Shown here: positions 15,816 through 24,805 of the stretch, piece by piece | Layout: the number at the start of each line of letters is the position of its first letter | How positions within the stretch are numbered: position 1 is the stretch's first letter | From: JANPPS01 sp965246925 | GTDB lineage: Bacteria; Pseudomonadota; Alphaproteobacteria; Acetobacterales; Acetobacteraceae | DNA: 64,000 bases | NCBI GenBank assembly: GCA_965246925.1 | Contig: OZ251994.1 | Location: 248,001 to 312,000, forward strand | Direction of reading: 5' to 3' | The notes under the pieces: generated by a model | Seen by the model: the letters and a program-made list of their open reading frames with translations, nothing else | Told to the model about the DNA's origin: nothing | Database searches by the model: none | Translations under genes and position numbers: made by a program

Positions 15816-16685
15816 CTACGCCGCACGGCGGGCAATCGTCTTCGGCAGCAGCCGCCCCGTCTCGCTCAGGATATGGCTGCGCAGCTCCGACACGCCGCGG
15901 CATTGCGGCACCGACTCCACCGCGTCCGCCGCGAGGTCGTCCAGCCGGGCGATCGCCCCGTCCAGCCCCAGCTCCCGCACCGCGTTCGGCCGGTCGTGCG
16001 CCACGTCCTGACCCACGGGCTTGCCCAAATCCTCGGCCCGGGCGGTCGCGTCCAGGATGTCATCCGCCACCTGGAACGCCTCACCCAAGCAGGCCCCCAG
16101 CCGGCGCCAGGGCTCCGCCTCCGCCCCGGCCGCCGCCGCACCGGCCACGGTCGCGGCGGCAAACAGCGCGCCAGTCTTCTCCCGTTGATATTGCGCCAGG
16201 TCGATCGCGTCCTCGCACTCCCACGCCTGCCCGGCCACGATCCCGAACGGCACGCCGACCGAGGCGCCGATCGTCATCATCAGCGGCGCGATCCGCATCG
16301 GCACGCAGGCCGCCGCCACCGCCACCGTCTGGAACGCCAGCACGATCAGCGCATCCCCCGCCAGCACCGCCAGCGGCTGACCGAACGCACGGTGCACCGT
16401 CGGCCGGCCCCGCCGGGTGTCGGCGTCGTCGAAGCACGGCAGGTCGTCATGCACCAGCGACGCGCAATGCAGCATCTCGATCGCGCACGCCGCCGCGTCC
16501 GCCACGCCGGGCGTATCCTCCCCGATGGCGCCGGCCACCGCGAGGCACAGCCGCGGGCGGATGCGCGCGCCCCGCGGAAACACCGCATGCCGCATCGCCG
16601 CCGCCAGCTTCGGCGGGCAACCCGGCGCGTCCGCACGGGCCAGCGCCGATTGCAGCGTCCGCTCGATCCGGGTCATGACGTCCAT
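15816..16685 (-). CDS. crtE: Geranylgeranyl diphosphate synthase
   Basis: CrtE makes GGPP, the precursor of carotenoids and of the bacteriochlorophyll tail. The 289-residue product has the first aspartate-rich motif DDLPCFDDAD and the second in QVADDILDAT, with GQ and K residues usual for trans-prenyltransferases. ATG at 16685, preceded by GGGAG, is chosen over a TTG at 16715. It is divergent from crtD and shares a PpsR-regulated intergenic region. Confidence 0.95.
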   Translation of the reverse strand: MDVMTRIERTLQSALARADAPGCPPKLAAAMRHAVFPRGARIRPRLCLAVAGAIGEDTPGVADAAACAIEMLHCASLVHDDLPCFDDADTRRGRPTVHRAFGQPLAVLAGDALIVLAFQTVAVAAACVPMRIAPLMMTIGASVGVPFGIVAGQAWECEDAIDLAQYQREKTGALFAAATVAGAAAAGAEAEPWRRLGACLGEAFQVADDILDATARAEDLGKPVGQDVAHDRPNAVRELGLDGAIARLDDLAADAVESVPQCRGVSELRSHILSETGRLLPKTIARRAA

Positions 16686-16709
16686 GCGAGAATGCTCCCT
16701 AGCCGGTTG

Positions 16710-16752
16710 TGTCAACTCTTGTTGTCACATAGAGTGTCAGGCAATGCTGACA
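16710..16752. promoter_or_regulatory. PpsR/CrtJ operators in the crtE-crtD divergent promoter
   Basis: TGTCAGGCAATGCTGACA at 16735-16752 is a perfect TGT-N12-ACA site and a 6-bp inverted repeat. A half-conserved partner, TGTCAACTCTTGTTGTCA, is at 16710-16727, seven bases away. The region lies between the divergent crtE and crtD starts, so one repressor could control both directions. Confidence 0.8.
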
Positions 16753-16777
16753 GTGGCGTCAAGGGGGAATGTGAACG

Positions 16778-18238
16778 ATGCGCGTCGTGGTCATCGGCGC
16801 CGGCATGGGCGGCCTCGCGGCGGCGCTAGACCTCGCGCGCCAGGGCGTGGACGTCACCGTGCTCGAGCGGGCCGAGGCGCCCGGTGGCAAGATGCGCAAC
16901 CTCTCGCCCCTGCCGGGCCGCCCCATCGGCGCCGGGCCCACCGTGTTCACCATGCGCTGGGTGTTCGACAGCCTGTTCGCGGATGCCGGCGCGGCGCTGG
17001 ACGACCACGTGATCCTCACCCGCGCCCAGACCCTCGCGCGCCACGCCTGGGGCACGGACCGGCTCGACCTGTTCGCCGATATCGACCGCTCCGCTGACGC
17101 GATCGGCGCCTTCAATGGCGAGGCCGCCGGCTTCCGCGCCTTCGCGGCCGAGGCACGGCGCATCTACCGCACGCTGGAAAAGCCGTTCATCGAGGCCCAG
17201 CGCCCCACGCCGCTATCCCTCACCCGCGGCGCGGGGATCGCCGCCATGTTCGGCATCCGCCCGTTCGACACCATGGCCTCCGCGCTGGCCAAGCACTTCC
17301 GTGACCCGCGGCTCCGGCAATTGTTCGGCCGCTACGCCACCTATTGCGGCTCCTCCCCGTTTCGGGCCCCCGCCACGCTGATGCTGGTGGCCCACGTGGA
17401 ACAGGAAGGCGTGTGGCTGGTCGAGGGCGGCCTGCATCAGGTCGCCGTCGCCACCGCGCGGGTGCTCAAGGGCCAGGGCGGCACCATCCGCTACGGCGCG
17501 GAGGTCGCCTCCGTGCTACGCCGGGACGGCCGGGCCTGCGGCGTCCGGCTCAGCAATGGCGAGGCGCTGGCCGCCGACGCCGTCATCTGCAACGCCGACC
17601 CGGCCGCCATGGTGACGGACGAGCCGCCGGTGGCCGAACGCTCGTTCTCGGCCGTTACCTGGGCCATGGTCGCGCGCGCCGACGGCTTCCCCCTGCTGCA
17701 CCACACCGTCTTCTTCACGCCCGACTACGCGGCCGAGTTCGCGCAGCTGGCACGCCGGGTGCCCAACCCCGCCACGGTCTATATCTGTGCCCAGGACCGC
17801 CCGGATTCGGACGCCCCGGCGCCCGCGGGCAACGAGCGCCTGCTGATCCTCATCAACGCGCCGGCCCACGGCGATATGGCAATGGAGACCGCCCCATGGC
17901 TGGACCAGACCACCCAGTTCCTGGCCCGGAGCGGCCTGACGCTCACCCCCCAGGCCAGCATCCAGACGGCGCCCCCGGACTTTCACCAGCTGTTCCCGGC
18001 GACGGGCGGGGCGCTCTACGGCCCGGCGGTGCACGGCTCGATGGCGAGCTTCCGCCGGCCGGGCGCACGGACGGCGCTGCCGGGCCTGTATCTGGCGGGC
18101 GGGGCGACGCATCCGGGGGCGGGGGTGCCGATGGCGGCGCTGTCCGGGCGCCAAGCGGCCGCGGCGCTGATGGCGGACCACGCTTCGATCCGTACGTCCC
18201 GCCGGACGGCTACGCGTGGTGGTATGTCGACGCGCTGA
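16778..18238 (+). CDS. crtD: Methoxyneurosporene dehydrogenase CrtD
   Basis: CrtD is a 3,4-desaturase of the spheroidene/spirilloxanthin pathway, related to phytoene desaturase. The 486-residue product starts with the FAD-binding VVIGAGMGGLAAALDLA and ends with the family motif GLYLAGGATHPGAGVPMAAL. The last 18 or so residues (ASIRTSRRTATRG...) do not look like a CrtD tail: they are read in a second frame through DNA that encodes the conserved start of CrtC. AAGGGGG at 16761-16767 is the ribosome site. Confidence 0.93.
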   Translation: MRVVVIGAGMGGLAAALDLARQGVDVTVLERAEAPGGKMRNLSPLPGRPIGAGPTVFTMRWVFDSLFADAGAALDDHVILTRAQTLARHAWGTDRLDLFADIDRSADAIGAFNGEAAGFRAFAAEARRIYRTLEKPFIEAQRPTPLSLTRGAGIAAMFGIRPFDTMASALAKHFRDPRLRQLFGRYATYCGSSPFRAPATLMLVAHVEQEGVWLVEGGLHQVAVATARVLKGQGGTIRYGAEVASVLRRDGRACGVRLSNGEALAADAVICNADPAAMVTDEPPVAERSFSAVTWAMVARADGFPLLHHTVFFTPDYAAEFAQLARRVPNPATVYICAQDRPDSDAPAPAGNERLLILINAPAHGDMAMETAPWLDQTTQFLARSGLTLTPQASIQTAPPDFHQLFPATGGALYGPAVHGSMASFRRPGARTALPGLYLAGGATHPGAGVPMAALSGRQAAAALMADHASIRTSRRTATRGGMSTR

Positions 18239-19116
18239 GCGACGATGGCGAGCACGGCCTGACCATCATCGCCTTCATCGGCAGCGTGTTCAGCCCCTAC
18301 TACACCTGGGCCCGCCGCCGCACCCCGGCCCGGCCACAGAACCACGTAGCGCTCAACGTCGTGCTATACGGACGCCGCAAGCGCTGGGCCATGACGGAGC
18401 GGGGCGAGGCCGCGCTCACAGCCTCCGCCACCAGCCTCCGCATCGGCCCGAGCCAGCTGCAATGGGACGGCGGCGTGCTCACGATCGATTTGGACGAGGT
18501 CACCGTTCCGCTGCCGGTGCGCCTCCGCGGCAAGGTTCGCGTCCACCCGTCGGCCCTCCCCGGCCAGGACTTCACGCTCGACGCCGCCGGACGGCACGGC
18601 TGGTCGCCTTTGGCGCCGGTGTCGCGCGTGGAAGTCGCGCTCACCCGCCCCGCCCTTCGCTGGTCCGGCCCCGGCTACCTCGACACCAACGCCGGCTCCG
18701 CCCCGCTCGAGCGTGATTTCGTTCGCTGGGACTGGTGCCGGGCACCGGGCGAGACCGGCGCCACCATCCTGTACAACGCCCACCGCCGCGAGGGGGGCGA
18801 GCAAGCCCTGGCGCTCCGCGTCTCCCGCGCCGGCACGCTGGACCGGGTGGACCCGCCGCCGCTGGCCCCGCTGCCGCCCACCCTATGGCGCATGCAACAG
18901 GAGACCCGCGCCGATGCCGGCTTCGTGCCGCGCTTGCGGCAACGCCTGGAGGACACCCCGTTCTACGCCCGCTCCGTCATCGACACCCGGCTCTATGGCG
19001 CTGATGTCGTGGCGGTGCATGAGAGCCTGTCGCTGGACCGGTTCCGCACGCCGGCGGTGCAGGCGATGCTGCCGTTCCGCATTCCCCGGCGGACAAAGAC
19101 ATCCTTTCAGAAGTGA
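18184..19116 (+). CDS. crtC: Hydroxyneurosporene synthase / carotenoid 1,2-hydratase CrtC (start unresolved)
   Basis: CrtC adds water across the 1,2 double bond of acyclic carotenoids before CrtF methylation. The conserved N-terminus is FDPYVPPDGYAWWYVDALSD followed by GLTIIAFIGSVFSPYYTWARR, and the frame runs on to 19116. I give 18184 as the first conserved codon because no ATG, GTG, TTG or CTG exists in this frame for nearly 290 bases upstream. An ATG at 18170 (MADHA) would be the natural start but is in the crtD frame, one base off. The gene is therefore frameshifted, fused to crtD by recoding, or affected by a sequence error. Confidence 0.8.
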   Translation, partial: FDPYVPPDGYAWWYVDALSDDGEHGLTIIAFIGSVFSPYYTWARRRTPARPQNHVALNVVLYGRRKRWAMTERGEAALTASATSLRIGPSQLQWDGGVLTIDLDEVTVPLPVRLRGKVRVHPSALPGQDFTLDAAGRHGWSPLAPVSRVEVALTRPALRWSGPGYLDTNAGSAPLERDFVRWDWCRAPGETGATILYNAHRREGGEQALALRVSRAGTLDRVDPPPLAPLPPTLWRMQQETRADAGFVPRLRQRLEDTPFYARSVIDTRLYGADVVAVHESLSLDRFRTPAVQAMLPFRIPRRTKTSFQK

Positions 19117-19264
19117 GCTTGTTGGGCGCTACGGAAATCCCCTGTCATATTGTTCCTATCAAATCAGCCTACGCGGCTATGCCGCAGCTCTTAGAGGCAT
19201 TCGGCGGCGAAGCCCCGGCGCGCTATTGACCAAACGGCGGCACAGATGTGAGTAAGATGCACCC

Positions 19265-20848
19265 ATGAGAACATGGCTAGGCACCTCCGGCGGCGTATGG
19301 AACGCGGCGTTTCAATGGGCACCCGGCGGCGCACCCACCGCCTCGGACGACGTGACCATTACCGGCCCGGCAACCACCTACGGCACGGCCGCCTATGCCT
19401 TCGAAACTTTCCAAACCATCACCGGACCCGGCGCCGCCGCCGGCCTCACGGTTATTGGCAACACGGCGTTCTCAGGTATGTTCTCGGCCGGCGCCGTGTC
19501 CGTCGGAACCGGGCTGCAAGCGCCGGGCGGGCTGCAGCTGAATGCTGGAACGTCTCTCACCGCCACATCGCTTACCGAAACTTTTGGCACCGTCCGCGTC
19601 ACCGGTGCGCAGCTCAGCGTAGCCGGCAGCATCACCCTGCACGACAGCTACCCGTTCACCTACGCCTCGCTCACAGTCGAAGGCGGTGCCGCCGTGCAGG
19701 CAAATGGGCTGGTGATGGGCGCGACGGTCGAGGGCGCACGAAGCTATGCCGGCCGGGTCTTGGTCCAATCGGGCGCCACGCTCGAGCTGGGTGCCGTGGG
19801 CGGGGTGGCGCCGGGGGTGCTGCAGATCGACGCCGGGCACGTGCTGAGCGGGACGGGCGAGGTGTCGGCCGTCCAAATCGTCAATAACGGCCTCATCCTG
19901 GCCCAGCCCGGCCTCACTCTCGATGCCCCCATCACCGGCACCGGCCAGCTCCAGATCGGCGCCGGCGCCACGCTCCGGATCGGTGCCGACGCCAATGCCA
20001 TCGGCTTTGCGGACAACACGGGCACCCTGGTCCTAACCGGGCTCACGACGCCCGGCACCATCACCGGTTTCGTCCAGGGCGACACGATCGGACTGACCCA
20101 ATCCAGCATTACGGGCGCTACCTACCGCGCGGAGACCGGCATCCTGACGCTCAGCCACGGAACCGACGCCGTCGCGACCCTCACTCTCGCCGGCGACTAC
20201 ACCGGCGAGACCTTTGCGTTGCAACCCAACACCTCCTACGCCACCGCCATCCAGGTCCTGCCAGCCACGCCGCCGCCCGCCGGCGCGTTCCAGTTCACCG
20301 CCGGCGCCACCAGCGGCACGGACACCGGGGATGCCTATACCGGTCCGGTCGCGGGGCTCGACCGGCAGTATCTCTGGTCCGGCACGGGTGGCGTCGCGCT
20401 GGCGGCCACGGTGCCGAACGTGTTCTTGAAGGGCGGACCCGGCGATGACGCGCTCCGCGCCGGCGCCGGGTCCAACGTGCTGGACGGCGGGGCCGGCTCT
20501 AACTTCCTGGTCGGTGCCAATGGCGCGGATGGCGGCCAAGACACGTTCTTCATCGATGAACGGCAGGGCGCCGTGACCTGGAGCACCGTCGCCGGTTTCC
20601 ACCACGGCGACACCGTCACGTTCTTTGGCTTCACCGCGGGCGTAAGCACCGAGCCCTGGACCGCGGTCGACGGCACCCCAGGCTATCAGGGTGCCACAAT
20701 CCACTCCGAGCTCGCCGGCGCCGGCACCGGCGTCAATGGCTCCGTCACCTTCGCCGGGGTAAGCCTTGCGGACGCGCTCGGCAGGTTTACGTCCACCACC
20801 GGCACCGTCGGCGGCACCCCCTACCTGCGGATCGTGTTCACGGGGTAG
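19265..20848 (+). CDS. RTX-like secreted repeat protein
   Basis: A 527-residue Ala/Gly/Thr-rich protein with no signal peptide. The first two-thirds is a repetitive beta-solenoid-like region (for example NNGLILAQPGLTLDAPITGT). Near residues 390-425 it has nonapeptide-type calcium-binding repeats, GGPGDDALRAGAGSNVLDGG followed by GAGSNFLVGANGADGG and a DTFFID end motif. This layout suggests export by a type I system to the cell surface or medium. No transporter gene is adjacent. It is the first non-photosynthesis gene after crtC. A precise function cannot be assigned. Confidence 0.75.
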   Translation: MRTWLGTSGGVWNAAFQWAPGGAPTASDDVTITGPATTYGTAAYAFETFQTITGPGAAAGLTVIGNTAFSGMFSAGAVSVGTGLQAPGGLQLNAGTSLTATSLTETFGTVRVTGAQLSVAGSITLHDSYPFTYASLTVEGGAAVQANGLVMGATVEGARSYAGRVLVQSGATLELGAVGGVAPGVLQIDAGHVLSGTGEVSAVQIVNNGLILAQPGLTLDAPITGTGQLQIGAGATLRIGADANAIGFADNTGTLVLTGLTTPGTITGFVQGDTIGLTQSSITGATYRAETGILTLSHGTDAVATLTLAGDYTGETFALQPNTSYATAIQVLPATPPPAGAFQFTAGATSGTDTGDAYTGPVAGLDRQYLWSGTGGVALAATVPNVFLKGGPGDDALRAGAGSNVLDGGAGSNFLVGANGADGGQDTFFIDERQGAVTWSTVAGFHHGDTVTFFGFTAGVSTEPWTAVDGTPGYQGATIHSELAGAGTGVNGSVTFAGVSLADALGRFTSTTGTVGGTPYLRIVFTG

Positions 20849-20850
20849 CC

Positions 20851-22944
20851 TCAGAACTCCGCGCTGATCGTCCCCAACACCGTGAGCGGCAGCGCCGGGC
20901 GGAGGGTGGCCGCGCCGTCCGTGTCATAGATGCGCGCATCCGTGAGGTTCTGGATATTCAGCTGCGCCCGGAGCGGACGGCCCCGGATGTCGAAGCGCTG
21001 CCACGCCGCCGCGTCCAGCCGGACATAGCCGGGCAGCTTGAAGCTGTTCGGAACCGTCGCCTCCCGCTTGGTTTCCGCCCGGATGCCGGCCCCAACGCCC
21101 AAGCCCGCGAGGGGTGAACCCTCGGCGAACTCATAGCTGGTCCAGACCTGCCCGGCATGCTTCGCCACCCCCGCCAGCACGGTGCCGCGCGGCAGCCGGT
21201 TGTCCCGCGTCACGTCCGCATCCGTATAGGCGTAGCTTGCCGACACCTTCCAGCCCGGGCGCAGCTCTCCGGCGACGTCCACCTCGATGCCCCGGCTCCG
21301 CTGCTCGCCAGACGCCAGGCTATACAGCGGGTTGGCCGGGTCGGGCGTGGGGACGTTGGTGCGGTCGATCTGGAACAAGGCCAGCGTCGCCTGGATGCGC
21401 CTGTCCAGGAACTGCTGCTTTACGCCCACCTCCCATTGCGCGGAGGTGCCCGGCGCCAACGCGGCCCCGGCGGCGGTCGTGACGGTCGTGGGCAGGAAGC
21501 TGTTGGCCCAGCTCACATACAGCGCGGTCGTGGGCACCGGCTCATACACCAGCCCTGCGCGTGGCGAGAGATGATTCGCGGCGCCAGCGCTCCGGCTGCG
21601 CGCGATCAAATTGGCCGCCACCGTGTCAGTGGCGTCATACCGCGCCCCCACCAGCAGCCGCACCTGCGGGGTCAGCGTGACGAAATCCTGCACATACCCG
21701 GCCGCCGCCTCCACGCGGGACCGTGTGCGGCTGCTCAACGTGAACCGCCCCGGGTTCACGCCATAGACTGGGTTGACCAGGTTGAGGGCGGGCAGCGCGG
21801 CGGTCGAACCCTTCGCCTCGAACAGGCTGCGGTACACTTCAAGCCCGGCCAGCGCGCTATGCTCGAAGGGCCCGGTGCGGAACGTGCCGGACAGCTCGTT
21901 CTGCCAATCGAAATCCTGCCCGGTCTGCGGCCCCCGTGTCACGGTGCGCCCGAGCGTCACGCCGTTGGCCGCCAGCGGAAACGACAAGAACCGGTTGGAG
22001 CCGATCGAGTAATTGACCACCGACGCATTGAACCCCGACCGGAACTGCAGCCCCGAACCGAACACATGCACCCAGTCGTAGCCCAGGCGCCAGGCGTCCT
22101 TGCTGCTATCGGACAGGTTCGGGTCCACGAAGCTGAACGATAGCGGCAGTCCCAGCGTCTTGCGCGCGAGCGGTGACTGGTAGGGGCTGAAGCTGAAATT
22201 GCCGTGCAGGTATTGCGCCCGGAGGATGATGGTATCCTGATCCGTCGGCCGCCACCGCGCCACCGGATTGATGAACAGGTTCTCGCTGTAGCCAAACCGG
22301 CGAAACGTATCGGCGCGGTCGTAGGCGGCGTTCAGGCGCACGGCCAGGCTGCCATAATCCTGGTTGGCATCGACCGTGGACCGTACCAGCCCGTAGCTCC
22401 CCGCCGTCAGCCCGGTGCGGACGAAACTGCCGGATACCGGCGTTTTCGTCACGACATTCACCGTGCCGCCCGACGACACCGCCCCGCCATACAGTGCCGA
22501 GGGTGGGCCCTTCAGCACCTCGATCCGCTCCACCCCCTGGATGTCCTGCTGATTGCTCTGCTCACGAAACCCGTCCCGCAGCGACGTGCTGCTGTCGACG
22601 AAGCCGCGCACCCGGAACGAGAGCGAGCCCGGCAGAAGATTGCTGCTTTCGACACCGCTCACGCTCTCGGTCGCCTGGCGGATCGTGAGCGCGCCCCGGT
22701 CCTGGATCAGCGCCTGCGGCACGGTCTGCACCGACACCGGGACGTCCTGCGTGGCCGCGGGTACCCGCAGCGCCGTGGTGTTGTCCGGCGTCAGATAGCC
22801 CCGGACCGGCGCGCGTGGGGCAGTGACCCTGATATCGGGCAACGTGAAATCGACCGGGCCCGACGGGTCCGGGGCTTGCTGCGCGTGGACGGCGCCGGGC
22901 ACGAGCCATAGGGCGGTAGCCCCGGCGAGGGTGATCCTGAACAT
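20851..22944 (-). CDS. TonB-dependent siderophore-type receptor
   Basis: An outer-membrane receptor for ferric siderophore or a similar ligand. The 697-residue protein has a signal peptide (MFRITLAGATALWLVPGAVHA), a plug domain with PVSVQTVPQALIQDRGA and IEVLKGPPSALYGGAVSSGG, then a beta-barrel ending in the C-terminal aromatic SAEF. ATG at 22944 with AGGAG upstream is chosen; the frame extends to 23307 only as a shadow of the gene upstream. It is downstream of a DUF2946-like gene and a DJ-1 family gene on the same strand. It ends two bases from the convergent RTX-like gene. Confidence 0.93.
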   Translation of the reverse strand: MFRITLAGATALWLVPGAVHAQQAPDPSGPVDFTLPDIRVTAPRAPVRGYLTPDNTTALRVPAATQDVPVSVQTVPQALIQDRGALTIRQATESVSGVESSNLLPGSLSFRVRGFVDSSTSLRDGFREQSNQQDIQGVERIEVLKGPPSALYGGAVSSGGTVNVVTKTPVSGSFVRTGLTAGSYGLVRSTVDANQDYGSLAVRLNAAYDRADTFRRFGYSENLFINPVARWRPTDQDTIILRAQYLHGNFSFSPYQSPLARKTLGLPLSFSFVDPNLSDSSKDAWRLGYDWVHVFGSGLQFRSGFNASVVNYSIGSNRFLSFPLAANGVTLGRTVTRGPQTGQDFDWQNELSGTFRTGPFEHSALAGLEVYRSLFEAKGSTAALPALNLVNPVYGVNPGRFTLSSRTRSRVEAAAGYVQDFVTLTPQVRLLVGARYDATDTVAANLIARSRSAGAANHLSPRAGLVYEPVPTTALYVSWANSFLPTTVTTAAGAALAPGTSAQWEVGVKQQFLDRRIQATLALFQIDRTNVPTPDPANPLYSLASGEQRSRGIEVDVAGELRPGWKVSASYAYTDADVTRDNRLPRGTVLAGVAKHAGQVWTSYEFAEGSPLAGLGVGAGIRAETKREATVPNSFKLPGYVRLDAAAWQRFDIRGRPLRAQLNIQNLTDARIYDTDGAATLRPALPLTVLGTISAEF

Positions 22945-22982
22945 GACATCTCCTGACAGACGGATGGGGCGAGGCTGGCCTG

Positions 22983-23315
22983 TCAGGCGGTGGGCGGGGC
23001 GCGGGATTGGGGCGGTGGTGCCGATGGCCCCAGCGCGGGCTGACGCGACACGGGCCCGGCGCTGGCGATCAGCCAGGTGATCCGCGCAGCCGTCAGGTGC
23101 GGCGGCGGGGCCGCTTCCAGCGCGGGGAGTTGATGACACGCCGGGCAGTCCATGCTGGCCACGGCGGGCGCGTGCGGCACAGCCGGCCCGTGCGACGAGC
23201 AGATCGTGTCCGGCGTTGGCGCCGCAAGCATGGCGCAGCTTGCATAAGCCAGCGGCCACAGCAGCAGCGGTAGCACCGCCCAGAGCGGCGATAGCGTCCG
23301 GAACCAAGCCATCAT
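22983..23315 (-). CDS. DUF2946-like small membrane/secreted protein
   Basis: A 110-residue protein with a hydrophobic N-terminal helix (WAVLPLLLWPLAYASCAMLA), then a SMDCPACHQLPALE segment whose CxxCH resembles metal-binding DUF2946 proteins, and a proline-rich tail. It sits between a DJ-1 family gene and a TonB receptor on the same strand, in a position where DUF2946 proteins are often found. A role in metal handling is inferred; the CPACH could alternatively attach haem. Confidence 0.55.
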   Translation of the reverse strand: MMAWFRTLSPLWAVLPLLLWPLAYASCAMLAAPTPDTICSSHGPAVPHAPAVASMDCPACHQLPALEAAPPPHLTAARITWLIASAGPVSRQPALGPSAPPPQSRAPPTA

Positions 23316-23321
23316 GGGCGG

Positions 23322-24143
23322 TCAGCCCTTGCGCGGCGCCCCGTCGACCGGAGCGGCCAGACCCAGGCGCACCCCCGCCGCCTCGGCCGCCTTGCGCGCT
23401 TCGCCGTCCATCCAGACCCGGCCACGCCGCGCCTCCGCCAGCTTCTCCGGCCCGATTTCGTCAGGCGTGCCGGCGTAGAAGGGCGGTTGCGGCGAGTATT
23501 CGATGATCAGCTGGATGCGCTTGGCCGCCTCCTCCCCGCGCAGCGTCGCCGCCAGGGTCAGCCCGAAATCCAGCCCGGCCGTGGTCCCGCCCCCGGTCAG
23601 CCGGTTACGGTCCTGCACGACGCGCTGGTTCACCCACTCGGCCCCCATCAGCGGCAATAGCCCGGCAACCCCCCAATGCGCCGTGGCCTTATACCCGCGC
23701 AGCAGCCCGGCGGCAGCGATGATCAGGCCGCCAGTGCAGACGCTGGTGACGAACTTGGCCTTGGCCCCGCGGTCGGCGAGAAACTGAAGCGTCGGCTCGT
23801 CCCCCATGGCAAAAATGGTGCCCATGATGCCGCCCGGCACGAACAGCACGTCGAGGTCATCGGGGCAGTCCGCGAAGGTGGCCGTGGGCGTGACGTCGAT
23901 CCCCACATCGGTCGAAACCGGCATCCGGGTCTGCGCCACGAGGCTAATATCGCTACCCAATATGTTCAGCACCGTCTGCGGCCCGACCAAATCCAGCAGG
24001 ATCATGCGGTTATAGACCAGCATGGCCACCTTGAGCTTGGGCGCCGCGCTCTGCTGGGCCGCCGCGGTCTGCGTGGCCAGCGCCGCCCCAGCCAGCATGG
24101 CCGCAGCGGCAAACTCACGACGGCCCCACTCTGGTCCCGGCAT
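23322..24143 (-). CDS. DJ-1/PfpI family protein with Tat signal
   Basis: A 273-residue protein with twin-arginine signal (GRREFAAAAMLAGAAL) and a DJ-1/PfpI (class I glutamine amidotransferase-like) domain. The nucleophile elbow is SVCTGG, preceded by VLFVPGG. The N-terminal part of the domain (VAMLVYNRMILLDLVGPQTVL) resembles isonitrile hydratase and the ligand domains of some AraC regulators. Periplasmic location is predicted. It starts a three-gene - strand run with the DUF2946-like gene and the TonB receptor. The substrate is unknown. Confidence 0.85.
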   Translation of the reverse strand: MPGPEWGRREFAAAAMLAGAALATQTAAAQQSAAPKLKVAMLVYNRMILLDLVGPQTVLNILGSDISLVAQTRMPVSTDVGIDVTPTATFADCPDDLDVLFVPGGIMGTIFAMGDEPTLQFLADRGAKAKFVTSVCTGGLIIAAAGLLRGYKATAHWGVAGLLPLMGAEWVNQRVVQDRNRLTGGGTTAGLDFGLTLAATLRGEEAAKRIQLIIEYSPQPPFYAGTPDEIGPEKLAEARRGRVWMDGEARKAAEAAGVRLGLAAPVDGAPRKG

Positions 24144-24258
24144 CCTAGCCTCCTGTTGATGGTGTCGTAAGCGTATGGAGTGGTTCGAGGCTGGTCAATT
24201 GCGTCTATGATGCAGACCCAAGCTTACACGTCGCGCGATTCCGGACGATAGAGGCTCC

Positions 24259-24516
24259 ATGACAGGCACGGACCCCGTAACCGACTTTATCGAGAAGACG
24301 CTTGCCGACAGTCCGCGGAAAGAGATCGATCAAGAGGAGAATGTCATAAAAACAACATTCCAATTAATAGAAGCCGCCTTACGGCTGGCCCATGAGTGGT
24401 CGTTTAGCAGCGTTGACGGCGGTTCCGAAGCAAGTAAACCGGAACCTGCCGGGCCGATTTCAGCGTCCTCGGATACTTATGATTTGAAGTCACCTGGGCC
24501 GTGTCCGCCGAAGTGA
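24259..24516 (+). CDS. Small hypothetical protein
   Basis: An 85-residue acidic reading frame (MTGTDPVTDFIEKTLADSP...) with an amphipathic middle (FQLIEAALRLAHEWSFSSV) and a low-complexity tail. I recognise no family. Base composition is more AT-rich than the surroundings. If it is not a gene, 24144-24580 is otherwise empty. The ATG has AGGCTCC upstream, not a strong ribosome site. Confidence 0.4.
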   Translation: MTGTDPVTDFIEKTLADSPRKEIDQEENVIKTTFQLIEAALRLAHEWSFSSVDGGSEASKPEPAGPISASSDTYDLKSPGPCPPK

Positions 24517-24580
24517 GGGTTTTCACTGTCAGGCTATTAAGGGATTACTTTTAAACGGTTTCCACAATGTGCATTATTAG

Positions 24581-24805
24581 TCACAACTTGATTGCGATCA
24601 CATGGTCGGGCGAAATTCCAACCCGGCGCGTGGACATCAGGATGCGGAACACATGCAGGCGGCGGTTATAAATAACCTCTCTGGCCCGTTCCTTTTTCGC
24701 CTCGGTTTCGCGCCACTAGGTGAAACCGAGGGTCAAGGCGACGGCCAAAACAGGGCCTAAGCCGGTTGCCGCGACAACGGCCCATGTATCAGCCGTGATC
24801 GCAAT
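24581..24805 (-). pseudogene. Broken DUF6680-like membrane protein gene
   Basis: Immediately after the higA stop, and in the same frame, the - strand encodes DTWAVVAATGLGPVLAVALT (a membrane helix), then a TAG (24716-24718), then WRETEAKKERAREVIYNRRL followed by HVFRILMSTRRVGISPDHV and a TGA at 24581-24583. The Arg/Glu-rich linker followed by F-x-x-LM-x-TR and SP-x-HV-x-A matches the DUF6680 layout as I remember it. There is no ordinary start codon, a stop in the middle, and the expected C-terminal part is lost. I read it as a decayed gene. Confidence 0.6.

Noticed and set aside
14556..16829. Long + strand frame antisense to crtF and crtE
   Set aside because: Arg/Pro/Gln-rich composition typical of GC-rich antisense shadows; no start context and the - strand genes are unambiguous.
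17344..18183. The crtC-frame open stretch inside crtD taken as part of CrtC
   Set aside because: It is low-complexity antisense-type sequence of Gly/Arg/Ala bias and is a shadow of crtD; CrtC similarity begins at 18184.
24700..24731. A 10-bp stem (CCTCGGTTTC/GAAACCGAGG) as a terminator
   Set aside because: It lies within the decayed DUF6680-like frame and has no T-tract; it may be a chance or relict structure.
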